A stretch of DNA of 64,000 nt from [Bacillus] selenitireducens MLS10 (GTDB lineage: Bacteria > Bacillota > Bacilli > Bacillales > Salisediminibacteriaceae). The position numbers and the translations under genes were made by a program. Shown piece after piece: positions 29,901-41,419 of this stretch; the stretch's first letter is position 1, and every line of letters begins with the position of its first letter. Where the stretch lies: positions 3,402,384 to 3,466,383 of the forward strand of contig NC_014219.1 of assembly GCF_000093085.1 (NCBI RefSeq), read 5' to 3'. Below the pieces are notes generated by a model that did no database searches, was not told the origin of the DNA, and saw only the letters and a program-made list of their open reading frames with translations.

Positions 29901-29982
29901 ATACATACAAATGAATGCCACGCCATTTCAGTTTCCTGTTCTCTCTGTCATAGATCATGGCTTGCCAGATATTTGTATGTAT
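29901..29982 (-). other. Long-range inverted repeat in the fba leader
   Basis: ATACATACAAAT (29901-29912) and ATTTGTATGTAT (29971-29982) are perfect 12-bp complements, and GCC/CCAT-rich segments just inside them can extend the stem. The element lies wholly within the predicted fba 5' leader. It could be a regulatory stem or an operator pair; no known riboswitch was recognised. Confidence 0.55.
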
Positions 29983-30028
29983 CGGACGTATATGCGCATC
30001 TCTGTCGTGCAAAACCCGCTTCTTCGCC

Positions 30029-30037
30029 ATTATAGCA
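30029..30037 (-). promoter_or_regulatory. Extended -10 promoter of fba
   Basis: Minus-strand TGCTATAAT (TGnTATAAT), with only a weak -35 (GTTAAA) 17 bp upstream. It lies about 195 bp before the fba start and downstream of spo0F. Confidence 0.65.
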
Positions 30038-30159
30038 TATTGTGAAGGGGATTTAACGGATAATTATGAGGATTTCGTGTCCTTTTCCGAATATTTCACA
30101 TCCCTGAAACCCTTGCGCCCGTTGTAATCGCTTACTTTTACGGGCATTTTTAAACCGTC

Positions 30160-30519
30160 TCAGCTTATCAGTTCCCTCACCCGCTCACGAACGTAATCAA
30201 TGTCAAATGGTTTGGCGATATAGGCGAGTGCTCCGAGAGCCTTTGCCTCTTTCATCCGGTCTGCTTCCCCGTATGCGGTCATAATGATCACATCGACACC
30301 ATTGTCCTCTTCCCGGAGGTAACGGAGAATGTCGAGTCCGTCCATGCCGGGTATTTTCATATCCAAAAGGATCAGATCCGGCTTTTCTGAATACGTAAGC
30401 TGAATGGCATCCTTCCCGTTTGATGCATTACACGTATCAAACCCGTCCTCCTGAAATACTTCTGTCAACAGTGTGCGAATGCCAAACTGGTCATCCACAA
30501 TCAGTATTTTTTTCGCCAT
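30160..30519 (-). CDS. spo0F: Sporulation phosphorelay response regulator Spo0F
   Basis: 119 residues, a single receiver domain with no output domain. Acidic pair Asp9-Asp10, phosphorylated Asp53 in ILLDMKIPGMDG, conserved Thr in MTAYGEAD and Lys in AKPFDID. Sequence and position between ywjG and fba match B. subtilis Spo0F, which passes phosphate from kinases to Spo0B. The start ATG at 30517-30519 is chosen over a 38-codon longer frame because it gives the family N terminus (MAKKILIVDDQFGIR). A GCCCGT/ACGGGC hairpin (30117-30145) follows the gene without a T-run. Confidence 0.95.
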   Translation of the reverse strand: MAKKILIVDDQFGIRTLLTEVFQEDGFDTCNASNGKDAIQLTYSEKPDLILLDMKIPGMDGLDILRYLREEDNGVDVIIMTAYGEADRMKEAKALGALAYIAKPFDIDYVRERVRELIS

Positions 30520-30616
30520 TGGCTGCAATCCTCGCTTCCGATCCTGTTTTTTACAATTGTAAACCATTGTGCCATGAATTACAATGAAACAGAAAGAAAA
30601 GGAGGCGGATTTTTCC

Positions 30617-31144
30617 ATGAAAATGTTTTTCACTCAGTTACAGGGGCTTGCCAAAGACATCGAAGACCAGGAAGACATCATTGAAGACGCGGCCAGACTC
30701 CTTGCCATGAGTATCGTGAGCGACGGTTCGGTCTACTGGTACAGCGAAGGGGAGATGGACGGTATCGTCACCCAGGCCATGACCGGTGACGACGGGATCC
30801 CTGACAGTAAACGCTGGAGTGAGGCACACTCCCTGTCCGAGCAGGATACCGTCGTCATCTGCAGCAAGTGGAGGGACAGCGTCTCTGCAAGTGATGTGGC
30901 AAAGCGCGCCGAAGAAGCCGGAGCCACCGTCATTGGGATCACTTCGGCCATGTCCGTGAGTAAGGACAAGCATGATTGGACCACGGGGGCCGAGCTCCTC
31001 CTTGTCAACGGAGTAAGTAAGGGGCTCATCCCTTCCGAAGACGGCGAAACCCGGATCGGTACCCCTCACCTCCTCGCCGGTCTCCATGTCTACTATACGC
31101 TCTTCTTCGTCCTCCGGGACATCCTTGACGATCAGATGGCTTGA
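30617..31144 (+). CDS. ywjG: YwjG-type protein (DUF2529)
   Basis: 175 residues. Conserved Bacillales family of unknown function, always between spo0F and pyrG and divergent from spo0F. The pattern (SDGSVYWYSEGEM, DTVVICSKWRDSV, GATVIGITSAMS) resembles SIS-like sugar-phosphate binding folds, which is only a suggestion. The ATG at 30617 follows AGGAGG by 11 bases; an in-frame ATG 11 codons upstream lies in the spo0F promoter region. A strong bidirectional terminator follows. Confidence 0.88.
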   Translation: MKMFFTQLQGLAKDIEDQEDIIEDAARLLAMSIVSDGSVYWYSEGEMDGIVTQAMTGDDGIPDSKRWSEAHSLSEQDTVVICSKWRDSVSASDVAKRAEEAGATVIGITSAMSVSKDKHDWTTGAELLLVNGVSKGLIPSEDGETRIGTPHLLAGLHVYYTLFFVLRDILDDQMA

Positions 31145-31180
31145 TCAAAAATCTCTTAAATCCGGAAATCCGTATACAAC

Positions 31181-31219
31181 AAAGGAACGCTCATCATACA
31201 GCTGAGCGTTCCTTTTTTT
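31181..31219. terminator. Bidirectional terminator between ywjG and pyrG
   Basis: Stem AAAGGAACGCTC / GAGCGTTCCTTT (31181-31192 with 31204-31215) with seven T on the + side. It serves ywjG (+) and the convergent pyrG (-). Confidence 0.92.
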
Positions 31220-31273
31220 GACGTTCTGTGAAAAGAATCTGCCGGTCTCAAACCGACACGCAGGCCGTTAACG

Positions 31274-33046
<1,773 letters not shown>

Positions 33047-33070
33047 TTAATGGCGAAAACCTTAGTTGCA

Positions 33071-33099
33071 CTTATACTATAATCCGTTAACGAAGTTAA
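33071..33099 (-). promoter_or_regulatory. Candidate pyrG promoter
   Basis: Minus-strand TTAACT (33094-33099), 17-bp spacer, TATAAG (33071-33076). It follows the rpoE terminator directly and gives a leader of about 175 nt with a TCGCCA/TGGCGA hairpin followed by a T-rich stretch. Confidence 0.5.
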
Positions 33100-33112
33100 A
33101 CATTCCTATAGT

Positions 33113-33153
33113 ACAAAAAAAGTGCCCCTTCAATCAAATGATTGAGGGGGCAC
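33113..33153 (-). terminator. Terminator of rpoE
   Basis: Long minus-strand stem GTGCCCC..TCAATCA / TGATTGA..GGGGCAC (33122-33153) followed by seven T. Confidence 0.95.
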
Positions 33154-33240
33154 GGTTATGAACGCGTCTGCTGCTCCGTTTTTGAGGAGCCCAAACATGA
33201 TTCTAGCTTTCCTGTGATTGATTGTCAAGGACGGTTTTTC

Positions 33241-33765
33241 TTATACTTCTTCGTCATCATCCTCGAACTCAGAGTCTGAATTATCGAACTCATCAGCCGG
33301 GAAGCTGTCATTGTCGGTATCATCGAGTTCATCAAACTCATCACCTGCGTCTTCTTCATTGGCAAGGTCGTCAAGCTCGTCTTCAAGATCTTCGAATTCA
33401 TCGAATTCTTCCGCATCGTCGCCGTAGAGCTCCTCTTCTTCCTCTTCCCGTTCACGGGCACGGCGCTTACGCTCACGAGTCGCTTCTGCGGAGAGTTCTT
33501 CTTCGGTCTGATCGAACGGATACCAGCCTCTCAGTCCCCAACGGGCATTCCCGAGGTTCACAAACCGGCCGTCCATGGACATGTCCGTGTACAGATTGGC
33601 AATCCGCTTCATCAGATCTTCTTCCGTGTAGCCTTTGATGTCTCCTACACGCTTTAAGAGCTCATGATACTCAAATGGTTCCTTTGTGTCTTCAAGAATC
33701 GTCGCGGCAATCTCGACCATTGCCACTTCCTGAAGCTGTTCTTCATTCATCTCTTTGTAATGCAT
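33241..33765 (-). CDS. rpoE: RNA polymerase delta subunit
   Basis: 174 residues. N-terminal HARE-HTH domain (about 1-90, containing MVEIAATIL and NLGNARWGLRGWYPFD) and a strongly acidic, probably disordered C-terminal tail (about 110-174) that displaces nucleic acids and aids RNA polymerase recycling in Gram-positives. The ATG at 33763-33765 follows AAAGGA by nine bases; nine further upstream codons are unlikely to be translated. Located between pyrG and the acyl-CoA operon as in B. subtilis. Confidence 0.95.
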   Translation of the reverse strand: MHYKEMNEEQLQEVAMVEIAATILEDTKEPFEYHELLKRVGDIKGYTEEDLMKRIANLYTDMSMDGRFVNLGNARWGLRGWYPFDQTEEELSAEATRERKRRAREREEEEEELYGDDAEEFDEFEDLEDELDDLANEEDAGDEFDELDDTDNDSFPADEFDNSDSEFEDDDEEV

Positions 33766-33901
33766 GGTTGCACGTCCTTTCGCCATCATCAAAATGTAAA
33801 TATGCCTATATCGGGTGAGTCATCACAAATGCCGTTCAGTGCTGTGGTTTCATACCCTCCATTATAAACATAAATCGACCGATGATGCCACAAAAATTCC
33901 C

Positions 33902-36900
33902 CTAAATATTTCGGCGGTACTGTCCGCCCACTTCATACAGGGCTCCTGTGATTTGTCCGAGGCTGGCGACGCGCACCGTTTTCATCAGCTCTTCAAAGAT
34001 ATTCCCGCCGCCCGTCGCTGTCTCTTTGAGCGTTCGGAGAGCCGCTTCGGCTTCGGTTTGCTGCGCATCTTTAAACGTATTTAACCGCTCGATCTGACTT
34101 TCCTTTTCCTCTTTGGAAGCCCTGGCAAGCTCCATACTGAAGGCTTCGTCCGCAGGCGGATTCGGATTGAGGTACGTGTTGACCCCGATGATCGGCAACT
34201 CCCCGTTATGTTTCTTCGTCTCATAGAGAATCGACTCTTCCTGGATCTTGCCGCGCTGATACTGGGTTTCCATGGCGCCAAGCACTCCGCCGCGGTCACT
34301 GATCCTCTCAAGCTCCATCAGCACCGCTTCTTCCACGAGTTCCGTCAGCTCCTCGACGATAAATGAACCCTGCTGGGGATTCTCATTTTTGGCGAGACCA
34401 AGTTCTTTCGTAATGATCATCTGAATCGCCATTGCCCGCCGGACGCTTTCTTCCGTCGGCGTCGTCACCGCTTCATCATAGGCGTTCGTATGGAGTGAGT
34501 TGCAGTTGTCATAAATCGCCAACAGTGCCTGCAGCGTCGTGCGGATATCATTAAAGTCCACCTCCATCGCATGCAGGGAGCGTCCCGACGTCTGGATATG
34601 GTACTTCAGCTTCTGACTGCGCTCATTCGCACCGTATTTATCCCGCATCGCAATCGCCCAGATGCGTCTTGCCACCCGGCCGATGACGGTATATTCCGGG
34701 TCGAGACCGTTACTGAAGAAAAAGGACAGATTCGGCGCAAAGGCGTTCACGTCCATCCCCCGGCTCAGGTAATACTCCACGTACGTAAACCCGTTGGCGA
34801 GCGTGAAGGCGAGCTGACTGATCGGATTCGCCCCCGCTTCAGCGATGTGATAGCCACTGATGGAGACGGAATAGTAGTTGCGGACACTGTTATCGATGAA
34901 ATACTGTTGGATATCCCCCATCATGCGAAGGGCAAATTCCGTCGAGAAGATACACGTATTCTGGCCCTGATCCTCTTTGAGAATATCCGCCTGCACCGTC
35001 CCTCTGACGACGGAAATCGTCTCGGTCCGGATCTTTGCCGTCTCGTCTTCATCCGGCTTTCGGCCGTATTCCTGTTCAAAAGCAGCGATCTGCTGGTCGA
35101 TGGCTGTATTCATGTACATCGCAAGAATCATCGGTGCCGGACCATTGATCGTCATCGAAACGGACGTATTCGGTGCCGTGAGGTCAAAACCGTCATACAG
35201 CTCCTTCATATCATCAAGGGTGCAGATGCTGACCCCGCTTTCCCCGACCTTCCCGTAAATATCCGGCCGGTGATCCGGATCTTCCCCGTACAGGGTGACA
35301 GAGTCAAAGGCCGTGCTGAGCCGCTTTGCGTCATCATCCTTCGACAAATAGTGGAAGCGGCGGTTCGTCCGCGCCGGGCTTCCTTCCCCGGCAAACTGCC
35401 GCTTCGGATCCTCACCCTGCCGCTTAAACGGAAAGACGCCTGCGGTATACGGAAACTCTCCCGGGACATTTTCCCGTCGGATCCAGCGAATCAGGTCGCC
35501 GTAGCTTTCGTAGGTCGGAAGGGCAACTTTGCGGATTTTCAGGCCTGACAGGGTCGTCGTCTTCAGATCCGTCACGAGCTCCCGGTTCCTTACGATAAAT
35601 CGGAACTCATCCTGATCGTAGACGTCCTGTTTTCGCCTGAAGTCTTCAAGCTGATTGACGGTCTCTTTTTTAAGCCCGTTCATTACCTCTTCCTTCAGTT
35701 CAAGGAGCCCGTGCCTGCCTTCATCCCGTCCAGTCTCTTCCAGGAGCTTCAGAGTTCCTTCAAGCTGAAACCAGCGCGTCGCCTGTTTTGCTTCCTCTTC
35801 TGTTTCCCGGTGATACTGTTTGACGCACTTTGCAATCTCTCTCAAATACTGCACCTGATCTGTGGGGATCACGGCATTTCTTGCCTGAATCTCGTCATCC
35901 GCACCAAAATCAGTCCGCCAGTCTTCGTTCCCTGTGACGTTTGCCGTAACGGCCATCAGCTCGTGAAACAGCCGGTTTGTACCCGGATCATGGAACTGAG
36001 ACGCCATCGTACCGAATGCCGGCATGGTGTCCGGCTCTTCCATGAAGCGTTCATGGCTTCTCTGGTACTGTTTCTTCACATCCCGAAGGGCGTCTTCGGA
36101 GCCTTTTCGGTCAAACTTATTTATCGCAATGAGGTCCGCAAAATCAATCATATCGATTTTCTCAAGCTGCGACGGGGCGCCGAATTCACTGGTCATCACG
36201 TACATGCTCACATCCGCCACCTCGGTCACCGCAGCATCGCCCTGACCGATCCCGCTCGTCTCCACAATGATCAGATCAAACCCTGCCGCTTTGAGCACCG
36301 GGATGGCTTCCTTCGTAGCCTTCGACAGTTCCTGACGGCTGTCACGGGTTGCCATCGAACGCATGAAGACATGGGGATGATGAATGGCGTTCATACGGAT
36401 CCGGTCGCCTAGGAGGGCACCCCCGGTCTTTTTCTTCGTCGGATCGACGGAGAGAATCGCGATCGTCTTCTCCGGAAAGACCGTCGTATACCGGCGCACC
36501 AGCTCATCGGTCAAGGAGCTCTTCCCGGCGCCTCCGGTCCCCGTAATGCCGACTACCGGCGGATTCTTCTCCGCCCCGCCCTGAATCGCTTCTTCAAAAC
36601 GTTTGCGGTCACCGTCTTCGACCTGATCGTCAAAAAAAGCCAGCTGTTCGGCGATCGTAATGTAACGGGCAAGCACCGTGTCCCGGTTCTCCTCCGTCGT
36701 CCATTCGGGCAAACCGCTCCGTTTCACCGGATCATAGTCACAGGTCACCATCATCTCGTCAATCATGCCCTGAAGACCGATACGCCGACCGTCCTCCGGG
36801 GAAAAGATTTTCCTGATCCCGTATTCATGAAGCTCCTTCATCTCAGACGGGATAATCACCCCGCCACCGCCGCCGAAGATTGGCACGTGGCCGGCTCCAC

Positions 36901-37153
36901 GAGCCTGCAATTCATCATAGAGAAACTTGAAATACTCCATATGGCCGCCCTGGTAGGACGAGATCGCCACCCCTTGCGCATCTTCCTGCAAAACCGCCTG
37001 GACCACTTCGGCCACGGACCGGTTATGACCGAGGTGAATCACCTCGGCCCCGGACGCCTGCAGCATGCGGCGCATGATGTTAATCGAGGCATCGTGTCCG
37101 TCAAACAGGCTCGATGCCGTCACAAATCGAACCGGATGTGTTGTCTTCTTCAT
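33902..37153 (-). CDS. icmF: Fused isobutyryl-CoA mutase IcmF
   Basis: 1083 residues, the full three-part IcmF fusion: a B12-binding domain (about 1-140, base-off ligand His20 in [10 protein letters not shown]), a MeaB-like G-protein chaperone (P-loop GTGGAGKS at 205-212, specificity motif NKFD, about 195-500) and the acyl-CoA mutase barrel (about 560-1083, with [12 protein letters not shown]-like [14 protein letters not shown], ending VGGQYRRNI). It interconverts isobutyryl-CoA and n-butyryl-CoA using adenosylcobalamin; some relatives also act on pivalyl- or isovaleryl-CoA. Downstream of meaB by 15 bp and last gene of the fadF operon. Strong Shine-Dalgarno AAGGGGG. Confidence 0.95.
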   Translation of the reverse strand: MKKTTHPVRFVTASSLFDGHDASINIMRRMLQASGAEVIHLGHNRSVAEVVQAVLQEDAQGVAISSYQGGHMEYFKFLYDELQARGAGHVPIFGGGGGVIIPSEMKELHEYGIRKIFSPEDGRRIGLQGMIDEMMVTCDYDPVKRSGLPEWTTEENRDTVLARYITIAEQLAFFDDQVEDGDRKRFEEAIQGGAEKNPPVVGITGTGGAGKSSLTDELVRRYTTVFPEKTIAILSVDPTKKKTGGALLGDRIRMNAIHHPHVFMRSMATRDSRQELSKATKEAIPVLKAAGFDLIIVETSGIGQGDAAVTEVADVSMYVMTSEFGAPSQLEKIDMIDFADLIAINKFDRKGSEDALRDVKKQYQRSHERFMEEPDTMPAFGTMASQFHDPGTNRLFHELMAVTANVTGNEDWRTDFGADDEIQARNAVIPTDQVQYLREIAKCVKQYHRETEEEAKQATRWFQLEGTLKLLEETGRDEGRHGLLELKEEVMNGLKKETVNQLEDFRRKQDVYDQDEFRFIVRNRELVTDLKTTTLSGLKIRKVALPTYESYGDLIRWIRRENVPGEFPYTAGVFPFKRQGEDPKRQFAGEGSPARTNRRFHYLSKDDDAKRLSTAFDSVTLYGEDPDHRPDIYGKVGESGVSICTLDDMKELYDGFDLTAPNTSVSMTINGPAPMILAMYMNTAIDQQIAAFEQEYGRKPDEDETAKIRTETISVVRGTVQADILKEDQGQNTCIFSTEFALRMMGDIQQYFIDNSVRNYYSVSISGYHIAEAGANPISQLAFTLANGFTYVEYYLSRGMDVNAFAPNLSFFFSNGLDPEYTVIGRVARRIWAIAMRDKYGANERSQKLKYHIQTSGRSLHAMEVDFNDIRTTLQALLAIYDNCNSLHTNAYDEAVTTPTEESVRRAMAIQMIITKELGLAKNENPQQGSFIVEELTELVEEAVLMELERISDRGGVLGAMETQYQRGKIQEESILYETKKHNGELPIIGVNTYLNPNPPADEAFSMELARASKEEKESQIERLNTFKDAQQTEAEAALRTLKETATGGGNIFEELMKTVRVASLGQITGALYEVGGQYRRNI

Positions 37154-37168
37154 TGAATGTGTCCCCCT

Positions 37169-38131
37169 TCAGTCGTGCTCTTCTTCTCTCCACTTTGCAT
37201 ACACACGGTCAGCCAGCGTGTACGGATCTTCATCCGCGGCACCGTTGACCGCTTCTTCCATATACGTAGCGAGTTCCTCTTTCAGTCGGGTGATGAGCCG
37301 CCGCTCCACCTCAAAGTGAAGCTGGTCCTTCCTTCGCCTCGTTCCGTCTCCCTGCTTCAGCCAGTCACCGTGTCCGGTAATCGCATCGCCAAGCGCCGAA
37401 ATCCCCTCGCCTGTTGTCGCCACCGTCTGAATAATCGGCGGCATCCAATCTTCGTCCGTCTTTGTAAGGTGAAGGAGATCTTCGAGTTCCTGCTTCAGCT
37501 GTTCGACCCCCGGGAGATCGGCCTTGTTCATCACGAACACATCTGCAATCTCCATGATGCCGGCCTTAAAGGCCTGAATCAGATCCCCGCCGGACGGATA
37601 CAGGGTGAGGATGATCGTGTCTGCGACCTTCATGATATCAAGCTCTGACTGCCCTACCCCGACAGTCTCCACAATGATATGATCATAGCCCGCAGTCTCA
37701 AGGAGACGAACAGCATCCTGACACGCCTCCGCAAGACCGCCAAGGCTGCCCCTCGTCCCCATTGAGCGGATGAAGACCCCGGGGTCCCCTTCGTGATCGT
37801 GCATACGGATCCGGTCCCCGAGGAGGGCCCCGCCCGAGAAGGGGCTCGTCGGGTCGACGGCAAGAATCGCCACCTTCCGCCCCTCTTTGCGCCACGCTTT
37901 CACGAGCCGGCTGACGAGGGTGCTTTTCCCTGCCCCAGGAGAGCCGGTCACGCCGGCTATGCTGCTTTTTTTCTGATCCTGAAACACCAAACCCATCAGT
38001 TCCCGGTAGTCGTGCGAAGAGAGCGATTGATCCTCAGCAAAGGAAATCGCTCTCGCCAGCGCACGCTGATTGCCGGATCGGATGGCTTCGAACAGCTCAG
38101 GAATCGTCATGTCGTTCAGCCGTTTCACCAT
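37169..38131 (-). CDS. meaB: MeaB/ArgK-type G3E GTPase (B12-mutase chaperone)
   Basis: 320 residues. P-loop GSPGAGKS at residues 63-70, [19 protein letters not shown] (switch region), VETVGVGQSE and NKADLPG. Such proteins load and protect adenosylcobalamin in methylmalonyl-CoA mutase. IcmF has its own built-in copy, so a separate MeaB next to it is notable. Start codon follows GGAGG by four bases plus (GGAGGCAGT-ATG). Gap to icmF 15 bp, to the upstream acyl-CoA dehydrogenase 23 bp. Confidence 0.95.
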   Translation of the reverse strand: MVKRLNDMTIPELFEAIRSGNQRALARAISFAEDQSLSSHDYRELMGLVFQDQKKSSIAGVTGSPGAGKSTLVSRLVKAWRKEGRKVAILAVDPTSPFSGGALLGDRIRMHDHEGDPGVFIRSMGTRGSLGGLAEACQDAVRLLETAGYDHIIVETVGVGQSELDIMKVADTIILTLYPSGGDLIQAFKAGIMEIADVFVMNKADLPGVEQLKQELEDLLHLTKTDEDWMPPIIQTVATTGEGISALGDAITGHGDWLKQGDGTRRRKDQLHFEVERRLITRLKEELATYMEEAVNGAADEDPYTLADRVYAKWREEEHD

Positions 38132-38154
38132 ACTGCCTCCAGTCCGGGTGCGTA

Positions 38155-39297
38155 TTATTCGTTCATCAGCATTTTCGAGATGACAAGGCGCTGAATCTCG
38201 TTTGTTCCTTCATAAATCTGTGTGATCTTCGCGTCACGCATGTACCGCTCCACCGGATAATCCTTCGTGTAGCCATATCCGCCAAAGACCTGAACCGCTT
38301 CCGTCGTCACTTCCATCGCCGAATCCCCGGCGAAGAGCTTCGACATGGCCGATGCTTTCCCGTACGATTTGCCTTCACTTTCAAGCCATGCCGCCTGATA
38401 CGTCAGAAGGCGTGACGCCTCGACTTTCGTCGCCATATCCGCGAGTTTGAACCCGATCCCCTGCTGGGCACCGATCGGCTTGCCGAACTGCTTGCGTTCT
38501 TTCGCATACGCCACCGCCTCATCAAGGGCTCCCTGGGCGATCCCCACCGCCTGGGCGGCGATGCCGTTTCTGCCGCCGTCGAGGGTCATCATCGCAATCT
38601 TGAAACCTTCCCCTTCTTCACCGAGACGGTTCTCCTTCGGCACGCGGACCCCGTCAAAAATAATCTCCAGGGTTGGTGAGGAGCGGATGCCCATCTTGCG
38701 CTCCTTCTTCCCCATCGTGAAGCCTTCCATGCCTTTTTCGACAATAAAGGCCGTTACCCCTTTATGCTTTTTCTCCGGATCCGTCAGGGCAAAGACAACG
38801 TAGATATCCGCCTCGCCGCCGTTCGTGATGTAAATCTTCGAGCCATCGAGGATGTAGTCGTCGCCGTCCCGCTTTGCAGTCGTCTTCATGCCCGCGGCGT
38901 CACTGCCGGCCCCGGGCTCGGTGAGACCGTATGCGCCGAGGTAGGTCCCCTCTGCAAGGCCGCGAAGATACTTCTGCTTTTGATCCTCGTTGCCAAACGT
39001 GTAGATCGGCCAGCCGGCAAGGGAAATATGCGCACTCAGCGTCACTCCTGTCGACGCACAGACTCTCGAGAGTTCTTCAACGGCAATGACGTAGCTGACG
39101 TAATCAGCTCCGATGCCGCCGTACTCTTCCGGCCATGGAATGCCCGTCAGACCAAGCTCCGCCATCTGATCAAAGATCCCCCGGTCAAAACGTTCTTCTT
39201 CGTCCCGCTCTTCGGCCGTCGGGGCCACCTCGTTCGTGGCAAAGTCCCGTACCATCTTGCGGATCATTTCCTGTTCATCGGTCAGTAAAAAATTCAT
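38155..39297 (-). CDS. acdA: Acyl-CoA dehydrogenase (first to icmF side)
   Basis: 380 residues. FAD-dependent alpha,beta-desaturation of an acyl-CoA. N-terminal helical domain, FAD-binding [26 protein letters not shown], and the catalytic Glu in [17 protein letters not shown] near the C terminus. Glu in YEGT is the position used by short-chain and medium-chain enzymes. It and the neighbour at 39355 are about equally long paralogues. Substrate cannot be fixed from sequence; the operon suggests butyryl-, isobutyryl- or 2-methylbutyryl-CoA. Confidence 0.94.
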   Translation of the reverse strand: MNFLLTDEQEMIRKMVRDFATNEVAPTAEERDEEERFDRGIFDQMAELGLTGIPWPEEYGGIGADYVSYVIAVEELSRVCASTGVTLSAHISLAGWPIYTFGNEDQKQKYLRGLAEGTYLGAYGLTEPGAGSDAAGMKTTAKRDGDDYILDGSKIYITNGGEADIYVVFALTDPEKKHKGVTAFIVEKGMEGFTMGKKERKMGIRSSPTLEIIFDGVRVPKENRLGEEGEGFKIAMMTLDGGRNGIAAQAVGIAQGALDEAVAYAKERKQFGKPIGAQQGIGFKLADMATKVEASRLLTYQAAWLESEGKSYGKASAMSKLFAGDSAMEVTTEAVQVFGGYGYTKDYPVERYMRDAKITQIYEGTNEIQRLVISKMLMNE

Positions 39298-39354
39298 GGT
39301 AATAGCCTCCCCTGTCCATTGTTTCCGGTTTATCCGGCAATTATCGCCTTGCCG

Positions 39355-40497
39355 TCAGTCTTTTAACAGCTGTCCGGCGATGACGATGCGCTGAATTTCA
39401 TTCGTCCCTTCATAAATCTGCGTCACTTTTGCATCCCTGAAGAAGCGCTCGACGGGATAATCTTTCGTATAGCCATAGCCGCCAAAGACCTGAATCGCCT
39501 CTGTCGTCACCTTCATCGCCGTGTCGGATGCGAACGTCTTCGCCATCGAAGCCTCGATCCCGGTTGTGAGACCCTGATCTTTTCGGTTCGCTGCACTGTA
39601 GGTCAACAGCTTCGCCGCTTCCACCGCCGTCGCCATATCCGCAAGCTTAAAGGCAAGGCCCTGCTGCATGGCGATCGGTTTGCCGAACTGTTTTCGCTCT
39701 TTGGCATAATCCGTCGCATGTTCAAGGGCTGCTTCGGCGATCCCGAGTGCCTGGGCGGCAATTCCGACGCGGCCGTAGTCCAGGTTACTGAGGGCGATCG
39801 TGTATCCTTGCCCCTCTTCGCCGAGGCGCCGGCTCTCATGGATGCGGCAGTCTTCAAAGGCAAGCCCTGTCGTACTCGAGCCGAGAAGTCCCATCTTCCG
39901 CTCTTTTGCAAGCACCGTAAAGCCCGGTGTATCTTTCTCCACAATGAAGGCTGTGATGCCCTTTTTCCCTGCATCCGGGTCGGTTTTGGCAAAGACGATG
40001 TACGTATCCGCGTAACCGCCGTTCGTGATCCATGCCTTACTGCCGTTTAAGATGTAGTGATCGCCGTCTTTTTTGGCCGTCGTCCTCAGACTCGCCGCGT
40101 CACTCCCGGCACCGGGTTCAGAGAGGGCAAAAGCCCCGAGCCACTCCCCTGACGCGAGTTTCGGCACGTAGCGGCTGATCTGATCTGCCGTGCCGTAATA
40201 GCGGATCGGATTGGTTCCGACAGAGGTGTGCACCGACAGGATGACGCCGAGGGTCGCACTGACTTTTGAGAGCTCATGGATCGCGATGATGTACGACGTA
40301 AAATCCATTCCTGCACCGCCGTGTTCTTCTTCAACGGGGATCCCGAGCAGGCCGAGTTCCCCCATTTCCCTGAGAAGCGCATCCGGGAACGTCTCGTTCA
40401 TTTCCATCTCTTCCACAAAAGGAGCTACCCGCTCCGCGGCAAACTGTCTGACCATATTGCGCATCATGATTTGTTCTTCTGTAAAGTGAAGGTTCAT
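39355..40497 (-). CDS. Acyl-CoA dehydrogenase (second)
   Basis: 380 residues from the ATG at 40495-40497, aligning exactly with its paralogue (MNLHFTEEQ against MNFLLTDEQ); an in-frame GTG three codons earlier is possible. Same marks: [25 protein letters not shown], catalytic Glu in [15 protein letters not shown]. Member of the butyryl/branched-chain acyl-CoA dehydrogenase group. It transfers electrons to ETF, which is presumably re-oxidised by FadF encoded in the same operon. Placed 30 bp after hbd. Confidence 0.94.
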   Translation of the reverse strand: MNLHFTEEQIMMRNMVRQFAAERVAPFVEEMEMNETFPDALLREMGELGLLGIPVEEEHGGAGMDFTSYIIAIHELSKVSATLGVILSVHTSVGTNPIRYYGTADQISRYVPKLASGEWLGAFALSEPGAGSDAASLRTTAKKDGDHYILNGSKAWITNGGYADTYIVFAKTDPDAGKKGITAFIVEKDTPGFTVLAKERKMGLLGSSTTGLAFEDCRIHESRRLGEEGQGYTIALSNLDYGRVGIAAQALGIAEAALEHATDYAKERKQFGKPIAMQQGLAFKLADMATAVEAAKLLTYSAANRKDQGLTTGIEASMAKTFASDTAMKVTTEAIQVFGGYGYTKDYPVERFFRDAKVTQIYEGTNEIQRIVIAGQLLKD

Positions 40498-40527
40498 CCC
40501 GGTCACCCGCTCTTTCAGCTGTATTTG

Positions 40528-41385
40528 TCAGTCATAGGTGTAAAAGCCGCGGCCTGATTTCTTCCCGAGCCAGCCTGCATTGACATACTTTCGAAGCAGC
40601 GGACACGGACGGTATTTGTCGTCACCGAAGCCGTCATGGAGAACTTCCATAATGTAGAGGCATGTGTCAAGTCCGATAAAGTCTGCAAGGGTCAAGGGCC
40701 CCATCGGATGATTCATGCCGAGCTTCATCACCTGATCGACGTCTTCAGGGGTTGCCACCCCTTCGTAGACGGTGAAGATCGCCTCGTTAATCATCGGCAT
40801 GAGTACACGGTTTGAGACAAAACCCGGAAAATCATTCACTTCGACAGACGTCTTCTTCATCGCCTTCGCCACGGTTTCCACCGTTTTGAACGTCGCATCC
40901 GAAGTCTGGAGTCCGCGAATGACCTCAACAAGCTTCATGACTGGTACCGGATTCATAAAATGCATGCCAATGACCTTCTCCGGCCGCTTCGTCGCCGCTG
41001 CGAGCTCTGTAATCGGCAGAGATGAGGTATTCGTGGCGAGGACGGTGTGCTTTTGTGCCACACCGTCAAGCTGGGCAAAGATGTTCTTTTTGACTTCCAT
41101 GTTCTCCACCGCTGCCTCAATAATGAGATCCGCCTTTTCGGCGTTGCCGATCTGATCGGACGGCTGAATCTGCCGCATGAAGCGGGCGAGGTCTGATTCC
41201 GAGATTCGTTCTTTCTCCACATCACGCTCGAGGCGCTTTCGAATCCCTTCGATTCCCTTCTCTGCCATCGCCATTTTGACGTCGTGCAGCGTGACGGTGA
41301 AGCCGCTCATCGCCGCCACCTGGGCGATCCCGGCACCCATCTGACCTGCGCCGATGACCATAATGTGTTCGATTTTCTTTGACAT
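40528..41385 (-). CDS. hbd: 3-hydroxybutyryl-CoA dehydrogenase
   Basis: 285 residues. NAD-binding [16 protein letters not shown] at the N terminus, the signature [17 protein letters not shown], and the C-terminal domain with [17 protein letters not shown] and [16 protein letters not shown]. It oxidises 3-hydroxybutyryl-CoA to acetoacetyl-CoA (B. subtilis MmgB type). Lies 34 bp after the thiolase gene and before the two acyl-CoA dehydrogenase genes. No enoyl-CoA hydratase is encoded in the cluster. Confidence 0.96.
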   Translation of the reverse strand: MSKKIEHIMVIGAGQMGAGIAQVAAMSGFTVTLHDVKMAMAEKGIEGIRKRLERDVEKERISESDLARFMRQIQPSDQIGNAEKADLIIEAAVENMEVKKNIFAQLDGVAQKHTVLATNTSSLPITELAAATKRPEKVIGMHFMNPVPVMKLVEVIRGLQTSDATFKTVETVAKAMKKTSVEVNDFPGFVSNRVLMPMINEAIFTVYEGVATPEDVDQVMKLGMNHPMGPLTLADFIGLDTCLYIMEVLHDGFGDDKYRPCPLLRKYVNAGWLGKKSGRGFYTYD

Positions 41386-41419
41386 CCGTACCGCCTCCTG
41401 ATGAATGATCTTGTTTCGG

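Noticed and set aside
34571-35548. 325-codon + strand frame antisense to icmF
   Set aside because: Shadow of a well-defined mutase domain.
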